Positions 55,341 through 64,000 of a DNA stretch of 64,000 nt are shown here, piece by piece. The notes below the pieces were generated by a model. That model was not told where the DNA came from, made no database searches, and worked only from the letters and a program-made list of their open reading frames with translations. The DNA is taken from positions 33,384,774-33,448,773 of the forward strand of contig OY294049.1 of assembly GCA_958510825.1 (NCBI GenBank), written 5' to 3'. Numbering within the stretch: the first letter of the stretch is position 1; each line of letters starts with the position of its first letter. Source of the stretch: Brachypterus glaber. Taxonomy: Eukaryota; Arthropoda; Insecta; Coleoptera; Kateretidae. A program made the translations under genes and the position numbers.

Positions 55341-56857
55341 AAACAAAAATTTTACCCCCCTTCTACCACCCTTCCCCCCAACCGATTTTGCTGAAATACG
55401 AACTTGTCCAAGATAATATAAATATACACTGCAAACCAAATTTCTTAAATTATCGTGGATACAGACAGACAGACATCATTTTTTTGTTGCTTATTTTGAT
55501 TTTTCTCGACATCTCAGGATGACTTAAAAAAAATTTATGGCATACTATGCGAGAATAATATATTCTCGCTTTTTTGATAGAATAGGTACATGTGGCGATA
55601 GCTCACTGCTTATAATTACTAAATTAAATGAATTTAAACAATCAAAAACTCACCGACATTTATAGCATGACACTATATTGTCATAGTCATTAAGTCTATA
55701 GACCTAAATAAGGAAACAAGCGACATAATAAAAAAAGCAATAAATTCATTAAGAAATATTGTAGTCGAAGAAAAGGTATAGTCTAAAACACGTCTGAAAC
55801 GCCCATTCTACACTCGTGGAACCGTAATACTCTCCTGCGGCTTAGGTGTCAAAATTGTCATTCATGTAGAATATGCGTTATTCCAAAATTGTTACAGAAT
55901 ATACTAATTTTCTACGACTGCTTTAGAATGTAAGCAAATACACACACTTTTCAAACACAGAATGAATCCATTCTAGCTCTAGATACGGTATGAATATTCC
56001 GTATCAAGTGTTAGAATGAGCACATGTAGTGCCATCTCTTGTTTATAAAAGTAAAGAAAACTGTAGCAAAATTATCAAAAAAATATACATTTTGCCATGA
56101 AATATTGAATAATTTAATGCAATTTGAAGTTTTGCGTTAAAATTACATAAAGTTTTTTAGTTTTTTTTTTTAATATTTGACCAGTTTTTTATCAATTTAG
56201 TTCAAAAAATTAAAACTGCTCCATCTATTGTTAAATATTTAAACCTGATATCTGTCACAACAATCTGACATAACCTTCAATTTTTGCATTATAATTTGTA
56301 AATATGTGCTAAAATTAAATAAAAATCTTTTTTAAATACTGATTGGATAAAATTATTAAACAACATTAATTGCTTTATTTAAAGATATGTGTTTTGTTGT
56401 ATTTACAATGTCAAGTCACAAAAAACATTGTTTGGACTTTTCGCCTAGGGGCTCGTATGACAAACTTTTCGCTCGCGCGGAATATTGTCTATTCCATACT
56501 AGTTATAGAATATACTATTCTGGTTGCTGCAACCAGAAATCTTAAAGGGCAAGTACATACCTAAATTATTATAAGCTTTAGGGCTTTTAAAAATGCATCT
56601 CTTTCATAGAGTGCGTGGGCTCAAAAACTAACGCGTAATGCCATCCATCAAAGGTTTAAGTATCAGCAACAATATGGGATAAAGATTGCAAAATTAATTG
56701 GTAGTACGAAAACTAGATAAATCCATTTGTCAACTAAGTTACCTCAACTGATTCAGTTGAGCTAAAAGGCAAATAAATCGATATGTGGAGACTTACGTCG
56801 AAAATGGCCTTGTTTCTTGATATAGGTTAACCTAATTAGAAACTAATTCTAAGAGCT
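55341..56857. other. Intergenic DNA without recognised genes
   Basis: It includes a GACAGACAGACA stretch near 55460 and a small hairpin GATACGG / CCGTATC near 55982-56006. It is otherwise AT-rich; no gene supported. Confidence 0.5.
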
Positions 56858-56887
56858 GGTAACCATTTTTATTTCAATATTTTCTCC

Positions 56888-57134
56888 TGTTAGCATTCAA
56901 AATAAAATTTTAAATATTCGCGCCAACATTTTAGTTGGTAACAATGATATACTTCCGGTATAAAAGAAAGGTACGGTTATGGGAGAATGCCCGCGACATA
57001 TTCTGCCACTTTTGTCCTGTCCATCGTCGTAAAATGTAACGTAACGTCTTGTATTGTAAATGTGAACCAGTTTCTAATATAAAGTATTAATCCGAAGTCA
57101 TCCGCTTTTATTTTAATTAAAAAAGCCCATAACA
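56888..57134 (+). repeat. 5' LTR
   Basis: It begins TGTTAGC and ends CATAACA (TG...CA). A TATA box TATAAAAG lies at 56959-56966, so transcription should start within roughly 30 bases downstream. Confidence 0.95.
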
Positions 57135-57139
57135 GTTTA

Positions 57140-57154
57140 TCAGAAGTGGGATTC
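57140..57154 (+). other. Primer-binding site (leucine-tRNA-like)
   Basis: TCAGAAGTGGGATTC, five bases after the LTR, equals the reverse complement of the T-arm/acceptor region of many eukaryotic leucine tRNAs. Pairing would begin a few bases in from the tRNA 3' end. Confidence 0.6.
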
Positions 57155-57213
57155 ATCCAAGAGAAACCTCAGGTTAGTCGTATTTTGTCAATTTTATTCG
57201 GAATTTATTGATA

Positions 57214-60200
57214 ATGGTTGGCGAGGGTGATAGCATGCATCAGCCCCAGGGCCCAGAAAGGGTAAGCCTAGAAGAAATTGTAGCAGTCACAGTTAGGGCT
57301 ATGCAACTTTCGCAGCCTAGAAATATAGATTTTTCAAAAATTACGTTGCTGGTGCCCACGTTTGAAGGAAATGAGAACACGAGGTCATGGTTTCAGCGCT
57401 TAGAAATAATTAAAAATACACATAAGTTGAGCAACGAAGACATGCTATTAGTAACTTTGGATCGACTAAGGGGTTATGCTAAGGAATGGTTTTATTCGAG
57501 ACCAGAATATGCCACTCTTAGTTTTCAAGAACTTAAAGACGAAATGACAGTTATGTTTAGCACTAAAGATGATATTGTAAATAGTATGCATAAATTTGAG
57601 GCCAGAAAATGGAAAAAAGGTGAACCATTTGCCAAATACTTCCAAGAAAAAGTTATTTTGGGCAATAAAGTAGATGTTTCTGAAGAAGCTATGATAAGCT
57701 ATGTTATAGATGGTTTTGACAGCCCACAATTACAATGTCAAGCAAGAATGAAACAGTTCCAGACTCTTCGAGACCTACTATCTGTAATGAATGAGATTCC
57801 AGCCAACGAGAGAGGCCCCAGCTTCAGCAGCAGCAGCAGTAGTCAAGGATTTAAAAGGTTTGGCCCTATCGCAAGGCCCCCAGAACGAGGTACGTACAGA
57901 GCTCCACCTGTACAGCCACTCCAAGTCAGATGTTTCAATTGTAATGATGTTGGCCACTATTCTGCATCATGTCCCAAACCACGCCGTGCCAGGGGCACCT
58001 GCTATAATTGTGGTTCAACCCAGCATCAGAGGAAAGACTGCCGAGTGATGTCCGGTCCTGATAGTACCACCAATCTGGTCCAGCCAGCCGAGAACCCCAT
58101 ACCATCCTATACTGTTGAGTTAAGTATACCTCTATTTGTTAAAAAGTCATTGAGGGCAATTGTTGATTCAGGAAGCCCAATTAGTTTGATTAAAGTTAGT
58201 GTTTTATGTAAAGATTTTCAAAATTACGATAACAGTATGTCTTTTGAGGGTATTAATAAGACAAAATTGGAGATTTTAGGTTGTTTTGAAAGTTTAGTAA
58301 AAATAAATGATATTGAGATCAAATTATTATTTTATGTAGTGCCTGATAGCACCATTAGATACGACTGTTTGTTAGGTAGAAATTTTATTTCTAATGAAAC
58401 CATTTATGTTAATTTAGGTAAAAATGTCACTGTAAAAAAAAATGATGAGAGTGGGAGTAAGTCTGAATCTGACAATGATTTTGTCAGAGAAATTTTAAAT
58501 ATTGATTATGATTTTAATAGTTCTTTCTCTTTAGATTTGAATAAGAACCTTCCATCAGAGGTACGCAGTATGGTGCTTCAAGACTTCAAAGAGCTTTACG
58601 AGGAGGCAGTAAGACCACCAGAACCGACTGTCAACTTAAAAATGAAAATCATCACAAAGTCTTCAGAGAGTCCATTCTTCTTTCGACCACGTAGGATGTC
58701 CTATGCTGATAAGTTGGAGGTAGAAAAAATAATCAAAGACCTTCTTGAGCGGGGTATCATTAGAAGGAGCCAGTCACCATACGCTTCACCTATAGTTTTA
58801 TTAAGGAAACCTGGTAAGACTAGACTTTGTATAGACTTCCGAGAGCTTAATAAAATCACTGCTCGTGACAATTTTCCTATAGCTGTGATAGATGACCAAA
58901 TAGAAAAACTACAGGGTAAATGTTGGTTTACAAAACTTGATTTACGAGATGCATTTTATCATATAGGCATTGAGGAAGAATCTATTCCTTTGACAAGTTT
59001 TGTTACCCATTTTGGCCAATTTGAATATGTTAAAGTCGCTTTTGGGCTAAAAAATAGTCCAGCAATTTTTATGCGTTATATTATGTTTGCTTTTGAGCCT
59101 CTAATTTATGAATTGTCAGAGGGCGAAATTGTTATATACATGGACGATATTTTAATAGCCACTAAAAGTATAGAACGTCACATAATAGTTTTGAGAAAAG
59201 TTTATGAAGTTTTAGTTAAAAATTTGTTAACCTTAAAATTGGATAAATGTAGTTTTTTTAAGCAAGAAATTAAGTATCTTGGATATTCTATATCAGCTTT
59301 AGGTATAAAACCGTCACAGGAAAATGTCGAGTCAGTAGTTAACTTTCCAATACCAAAATCAGTTAGGGAGCTTAGAGCTTTTACCGGCTTATGTTCGTAC
59401 TTTAGAAGATTTATTAAAGGTTATGCAGAAATAGCCAGTCCTTTACATAGTTTGTTGAAAAAAGACACATCTTTTATATTTGGGGAAGCACAACTTCTTT
59501 CTTTTGAAAAATTAAAAAAACTGTTATCAAAAGCTCCTGTCTTAAGCATTTATTCACCACATAATGAAACACAGTTGCATTGTGATGCAAGTAAAATCGC
59601 TCTTGCAGGTATTCTTTTGCAGAGACAGCCCGATAACAAGTTTCACCCAGTTTTCTACTTTAGTAGAAGAACTACAGATACAGAATCTAAGTATCACAGT
59701 TTTGAATTAGAGACTTTAGCTATAGTATGTTCCTTGGAGAGATTTAGAATTTATTTAACAGGTATTTTTTTTAAAATAGTCACAGACTGTAATAGTTTAA
59801 AACTAGCGTTAGAAAAGAAAGAAGTAAACCCCCGAATATTAAGGTGGTCCCTAATTTTGAGAAATTATGATTACACTTTAGAACACAGACCTGCTTCTAG
59901 AATGAATCACGTAGATGGTTTAAGTCGAGCTTTTTCAGTGTATATTTTAGAAGAAAATAGCTTTGAGAGAAATTTATCAATCGTACAAGATAGAGACCCG
60001 TTAATTTGTAAAGTTAGGGATAATTTAGAGAAAAAACAATCAAAATTTTATGAGCTTAGGGAGGGTTTAGTTTACAGGAAGGTAGGTTCTGTTCTGTTAT
60101 TTTATGTTCCACAATCTATGGTCGAAAAGGTCATTAAAACTTGTCATGATGACATGGGTCACATAGGGGTAGATAAAACTTGCGAAGTTATAAGTAGAAA

Positions 60201-61167
60201 TTATTGGTTCCCTGGTAGTAAAGATTTAGTTAAAAATTACATTTTAAATTGCCTTAAATGTATTACATATTCCCGTAAGTCTGGCAAGGAAGAAGGGTTT
60301 TTACACCCTATTCCTAAGGGAGACCTTCCATTAGAGACTATACACATAGATCACTATGGACCTTTAGAAAAAACTGGCAAACAATTTAAATATATTTTAG
60401 GCGTCATTGACGCATTCACTAAATTTGTCAGACTTTATCCTTGTAAGGATACATCAGCAAAAGAAGTTGTCAAACATTTGACAGACTATTTTAGATCATA
60501 TTCTAGACCTACTCGGGTCATATCAGATCGGGGCTCCTGCTTTACCAGTGAGGAAATAAAAATATTTTTCAAAGAATATGGGGTAAAACATGTTCTTGTA
60601 GCGACTGGGACACCTAGGGCCAATGGGCAAATAGAAATAGTAAATCGTAGCATCACCCCCATGTTAGCCAAATTATGTGAAAATAAAAATAAGTGGGACA
60701 TAAAATTAGCAGAAGTAGAGTTTGTTTTAAATAATACTGTAAACAGCACAACGGGCCAAAGTCCTTCAAAACTGCTCTTTGGTCTCTATCAGAAAACGAA
60801 AATTAAAGACGGGGTGGGAGAAATTCTTAACAGTAAAATTGAAAGTAAACTTGACCTAGAAAAAGTACGAACAGATGTGGCCGATAGAATCTCTAAGTCT
60901 CAAGAAAAACAGAAAAAATATTATGATTTAAGACATAAAACTGCTCAAAATTATAAAAAAGGTGATTACGTCATGGTCGTAAACACTGACGTAACAGCGG
61001 GAGTAAATAAAAAGCTCATTCCTAAGTATAGGGGACCTTATGTGGTAAAAGAAGTTTTGGACAATGACAGATATGTCATTGGTGATATTGATGGGTTTCA
61101 AATTAGTCAAATGCCATATGAGGGTGTTGCATCTGCCTCTCGTATGAAACCGTGGCTCAAGCTTTAA
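57214..61167 (+). CDS. Gag-Pol polyprotein of the Ty3/gypsy element
   Basis: The first ATG (57214) gives 1317 residues to TAA at 61165-61167, without frameshift. Gag fills residues ~1-290, with two CCHC zinc knuckles (Cys240-Cys253 and Cys263-Cys276, both CX2CX4HX4C). The aspartic protease has DSG at 318-320. Reverse transcriptase has YMDD at 642-645. RNase H has its first Asp at 791. Integrase has an HHCC finger (His978, His983, Cys1013, Cys1016) and a D,D35E triad (Asp1046, Asp1105, Glu1141). All catalytic residues are present. Gag and Pol share one frame, so their ratio must be set by processing. The start at 57214 is preferred over an upstream in-frame TTG. Confidence 0.95.
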   Translation: MVGEGDSMHQPQGPERVSLEEIVAVTVRAMQLSQPRNIDFSKITLLVPTFEGNENTRSWFQRLEIIKNTHKLSNEDMLLVTLDRLRGYAKEWFYSRPEYATLSFQELKDEMTVMFSTKDDIVNSMHKFEARKWKKGEPFAKYFQEKVILGNKVDVSEEAMISYVIDGFDSPQLQCQARMKQFQTLRDLLSVMNEIPANERGPSFSSSSSSQGFKRFGPIARPPERGTYRAPPVQPLQVRCFNCNDVGHYSASCPKPRRARGTCYNCGSTQHQRKDCRVMSGPDSTTNLVQPAENPIPSYTVELSIPLFVKKSLRAIVDSGSPISLIKVSVLCKDFQNYDNSMSFEGINKTKLEILGCFESLVKINDIEIKLLFYVVPDSTIRYDCLLGRNFISNETIYVNLGKNVTVKKNDESGSKSESDNDFVREILNIDYDFNSSFSLDLNKNLPSEVRSMVLQDFKELYEEAVRPPEPTVNLKMKIITKSSESPFFFRPRRMSYADKLEVEKIIKDLLERGIIRRSQSPYASPIVLLRKPGKTRLCIDFRELNKITARDNFPIAVIDDQIEKLQGKCWFTKLDLRDAFYHIGIEEESIPLTSFVTHFGQFEYVKVAFGLKNSPAIFMRYIMFAFEPLIYELSEGEIVIYMDDILIATKSIERHIIVLRKVYEVLVKNLLTLKLDKCSFFKQEIKYLGYSISALGIKPSQENVESVVNFPIPKSVRELRAFTGLCSYFRRFIKGYAEIASPLHSLLKKDTSFIFGEAQLLSFEKLKKLLSKAPVLSIYSPHNETQLHCDASKIALAGILLQRQPDNKFHPVFYFSRRTTDTESKYHSFELETLAIVCSLERFRIYLTGIFFKIVTDCNSLKLALEKKEVNPRILRWSLILRNYDYTLEHRPASRMNHVDGLSRAFSVYILEENSFERNLSIVQDRDPLICKVRDNLEKKQSKFYELREGLVYRKVGSVLLFYVPQSMVEKVIKTCHDDMGHIGVDKTCEVISRNYWFPGSKDLVKNYILNCLKCITYSRKSGKEEGFLHPIPKGDLPLETIHIDHYGPLEKTGKQFKYILGVIDAFTKFVRLYPCKDTSAKEVVKHLTDYFRSYSRPTRVISDRGSCFTSEEIKIFFKEYGVKHVLVATGTPRANGQIEIVNRSITPMLAKLCENKNKWDIKLAEVEFVLNNTVNSTTGQSPSKLLFGLYQKTKIKDGVGEILNSKIESKLDLEKVRTDVADRISKSQEKQKKYYDLRHKTAQNYKKGDYVMVVNTDVTAGVNKKLIPKYRGPYVVKEVLDNDRYVIGDIDGFQISQMPYEGVASASRMKPWLKL

Positions 61168-61811
61168 GTTTTCCATGCTGTGTGCTTTGATGTTAGTTAG
61201 AACTTTAAATTTTTCTTAATAAAAACAGTTTACTATTGCCTAAGATCCAATTTAGTCTTAAAATTTAATATATTGTCTTGGTATAGTCCTATTAATAACT
61301 TTCATGGAAAATTATATAATTTCGATTTAAATTCTCGCTGATAAACAGTAATTAATTTTATAAATTCATAAAAAAAAAAAATTTAATTTAATGTAAATTT
61401 TCAATTTAATAATACAGTCAGTACTCAATATTTTAGGTATTTTTCATTTTAAAGGCTGACTTCAAGTAAATGTATTTTTGTATATTTGTATTTTTGTATA
61501 TTTGTATTTTTGTATATTTGTATTTTTGTATTCAAAAATTTTCGGATAAAGGCAATAGGACAAAAGTTTAAAAAAAAAAACAGTATTTTGGAAATATTTC
61601 CAATGTTATATATAATTTAGGTATAAATTTTAATTATTAATTTTATTCTCATTTTGTATTTTAAATTCAGCATTACTATTATTATTAAATATCAGTAGTT
61701 TAGGTATAATTTTATATTTTACATACTTTTATGTATAAGTTTAATAACTTTTATATTACTATTTTATATTATTACGATTGAGGACAATCACAAGTGTCAG
61801 AATGGCCGAAC
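61168..61811 (+). other. 3' untranslated region of the retrotransposon
   Basis: It is AT-rich, with a 16-bp minisatellite (TATTTTTGTATATTTG, about four units, 61471-61532). The bases just before the 3' LTR (GTGTCAGAATGGCCGAAC) contain no long polypurine tract, so the plus-strand primer is not obvious. No env frame. Confidence 0.7.
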
Positions 61812-62058
61812 TGTTAGCATTCAAAATAAAATTTTAAATATTCGCGCCAACATTTTAGTTGGTAACAATGATATACTTCCGGTATAAAAGAAAGGTACGG
61901 TTATGGGAGAATGCCCGCGACATATTCTGCCACTTTTGTCCTGTCCATCGTCGTAAAATGTAACGTAACGTCTTGTATTGTAAATGTGAACCAGTTTCTA
62001 ATATAAAGTATTAATCCGAAGTCATCCGCTTTTATTTTAATTAAAAAAGCCCATAACA
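61812..62058 (+). repeat. 3' LTR
   Basis: 247 bp, identical by eye to the 5' LTR at every position. Confidence 0.95.
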
Positions 62059-62281
62059 CTCCCAACTCTATTTTATATATGTTTTAAAGTACATTCAAAT
62101 TAAGCTATTTGCCAATCGCCAAGCCCTAAATCGGGTTCCTTTGGGTGCTATAAGCTCCAAACTGGTGGTGAAATGAAGTATACAAGAAATATATTTTTAA
62201 CTTACCGAGTCAAATATATTACATTTATTATATTTAGATTAGTCTATTTTCACAGTTTTACACAATTATTGAGCAGGCTAA

Positions 62282-62432
62282 GGGAACGTTCAAGTATTAC
62301 TTAACGCTCCTAGGGGGGGGGGGTCATTTTGGAGTGTTACCCCATGTAAATGGTATAGGAAAATAGCGTTACAGGGGGAAGTGGGAGTCCAAAATGATCA
62401 AAATTTGCGTTACGTAATACTTGAACGTTCCC
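62282..62432. mobile_element. 151-bp PIF/Harbinger-like MITE
   Basis: The ends GGGAACGTTCAAGTATTAC are inverted and flanked by TAA (62279-62281, 62433-62435). It sits in the loop of the foldback element. A diverged relative lies near 26880-26985. Confidence 0.8.
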
Positions 62433-62845
62433 TAATGAGTAAAATGGGATTTTAAAAAGTTCATTTGACATATGACAATACTAAAAAGTCAAAATAATTT
62501 TTATTTAATCAAAATGTGATTTCATAAGTTCTCAATTTTCAAAAAATTGAGTATGAAATATGTAAAAGGAACTTTTTAAAGACTGTTCTTACCCCTTGGT
62601 CCCAGAATTATTGTGTATAACTATGAAAATAGCTTAATCTGAATGTAATAAATGTAATGTATACGACTAGGCAAGTTAAAAACAGATTTATTTGTAGCTC
62701 ATTGCCACAGCTTTTGGAGCATCTAGCACCCAAAGGAACAGGATCCGGAAACTAACAATTTGAAAATAGCTTAATTTGAATTTACTTTAAGACATATATA
62801 AAATACAGCCGGGAGCAAATAATGAAATAAAAATGGTCACCTGGT

Positions 62846-63417
62846 CATGTGTTTTTTTACGTAGACAAACGGCATTTACAGATCTCTCATTTTCTTTAAT
62901 TTCTGGTGAACATTCGCTCAAATCAACGTAACATTTTCCTAAACCCCTTTCCTCCCCCTGTCACAACTTACAACTGTCACATTTTCTGTGACCACTTCCC
63001 CCCCTAGGCGTGTTACGTAATATATGGAGAGCCCCTTACTATAAACAACGGCTCATTTTAGCGTGAGTAAATTGTGTATTGTGCACATATCGTTTAAAAG
63101 TCGGCAGCGCGGCTACAATAAGTTTAGATTAAAATTAATTTAATTTAAAACGTTGTTCTGTAAAGTGTCGCAAATGGAATAAATATTAACCGCACACATT
63201 GCAATAAATTCGTTTCAGCTTATCTGATATCAGAAAGAAACTTGTATTTATAAGTGTTTGTATTGGATAACCTGTATTTTGCTGTTGTTTCAAAGGAAAA
63301 CTTATTTAAATTATTATCACATTGCTACTTAAATTATAGCGCATAGAAAATACTTAGGGGAGACTGAGACACATTTGACTACGGGGGAAATTTGCTACTG
63401 AAAATAACTGCATTATA
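62846..63417. other. Intergenic DNA without recognised genes
   Basis: AT-rich sequence; a CCCCCCTAGGCGTGTTACGTAA phrase near 63000 recalls the nearby MITE family. No gene. Confidence 0.45.
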
Positions 63418-64000
63418 ACATCTCTATTCCACATTTCTCTATTCCACATTTCTCTATTCCAAACATCTCTATTCCACATTTCTCTATTCCATAACATCTC
63501 TATTCCACACTACTCTACACTGCACTACGTACTTGCCTAATATCTAAAGATAATTTTTCCTTAGCGGAACAAAAACGTTAAAATTTGTGTTTGCGCTCTA
63601 TAATTTAAAAACCCTGTATAAGTATTGTCATTAACATTGTCAAAGATGACAAGGCAGTAATTATCTTATCATATCTAGTGAATTAAATTGACAGGATGTG
63701 ACTTAATTAAAATTGACACTCACTTAAAAAAACATAGTTTTTACCAAAAACAGATAATAAATTTAAATTTCTATGTTCAGGATACAAATCTATTACAACA
63801 AATACAATACATATCAATTATTAAAATAATAATTAACAAAAATCAAAAATACTAATTACATACTAATAAATGCAACGACTTTGTTACGCTAAGGAAAAAT
63901 TATATTAAGCAAGTACGTAGTGCAGAGTAGAGTAGTGTGGAATAGAGATGTTATGGAATAGAGAAATGTGTAATAGAGATGTTTAGAATAGAGAAATGTG
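63418..64000. mobile_element. Foldback element with minisatellite arms, cut by the window end
   Basis: The left arm (about 63418-63582) holds tandem ~15-bp units ACATTTCTCTATTCC / ACATCTCTATTCC. It then has ACTACGTACTTGC and TTTTTCCTTAGCG. The right arm (from about 63872) is the inverted copy and runs off the window. The interior is AT-rich and non-coding. Confidence 0.7.

Larger units (their letters stand above)
56888..62058 (+). mobile_element. Ty3/gypsy LTR retrotransposon, apparently intact
   Basis: Identical 247-bp LTRs bound a single long gag-pol frame. The target duplication is CTCC (56884-56887 and 62059-62062). Order protease, RT, RNase H, integrase marks it as Ty3/gypsy (Metaviridae). 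No envelope gene follows pol. The short LTRs and a leucine-tRNA-like primer site recall the mdg3-type lineage (inference). Confidence 0.95.
56858..62845. mobile_element. Foldback element split by the LTR retrotransposon
   Basis: The left arm starts at about 56858 (GGTAACCATTTTTATTTC). It is interrupted at 56888-62058 and resumes 62063-62275. The right arm runs about 62600-62845 and carries the complement (CAAATTAAGCTATTT, ATTTTATATATG, ATAAAAATGGTCACC). The loop contains the MITE at 62282-62432. Joining across the insertion restores a continuous arm of roughly 245 bp. Confidence 0.75.

Noticed and set aside
57208..57213. Start of the gag-pol at 57208
   Set aside because: The codon there is TTG; the first ATG in frame is 57214, which I used.
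57466..60749. Minus-strand frames inside gag-pol
   Set aside because: They are shadows of the large plus-strand frame.

Overview
The window looks like a piece of a large, AT-rich, repeat-laden insect genome, and a beetle is my best guess. The reasons are spliced genes with GT/AG introns up to 4 kb long, insect-like versions of conserved animal genes, a HOP2 meiosis gene (Drosophila lacks it), and a dense mix of MITEs, SINEs, a truncated LINE and a Ty3/gypsy element. The species cannot be read from the sequence alone.

All four host genes I can support lie in the first 25 kb. (1) A plus-strand ADAMTS/reprolysin-type zinc metalloprotease occupies 2888-18312. I rebuilt it from nine exons whose phases all join, including a 53-nt microexon; its first exon(s), with the signal peptide, were not found. 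It has a propeptide, a furin site, an HExxHxxGxxHD catalytic site and a cysteine-rich part, but no thrombospondin repeats. Instead it ends in a Thr/Pro/Tyr/Asn-rich tail. (2) An intronless HOP2 (PSMC3IP) gene sits on the minus strand inside intron 2 of that gene. (3) A two-exon TMEM14 gene (21800-23156, minus) and (4) a four-exon GCLM gene (glutamate-cysteine ligase regulatory subunit, 23686-24840, minus) follow. TMEM14 is convergent with the protease. No shared pathway links these genes.

From 25 kb to the end I see no convincing host gene. The DNA is layered transposon debris, and many insertions can be delimited exactly by target-site duplications (TSDs). There are piggyBac-like MITEs at TTAA, PIF/Harbinger-like MITEs at TAA/TTA, hAT-like elements with 8-bp TSDs (one only 33 bp long), and TA-flanked elements. 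There are also a tRNA-derived SINE with an 11-bp TSD, a second SINE family in three copies, and a LINE 3' end with a 13-bp TSD. Several long inverted-repeat (foldback) elements are present. At 56888-62058 lies an apparently intact Ty3/gypsy retrotransposon with identical 247-bp LTRs and a 4-bp TSD. It is inserted in one arm of an older foldback whose loop holds a further MITE.

The least expected signal is in two foldback elements (7964-8600 and 14420-14671). Each arm carries a hammerhead-ribozyme-like core: CTGAAGA, a short hairpin, then GAAAC and GTC. This resembles the small dimeric hammerheads described in Penelope-like retroelements.
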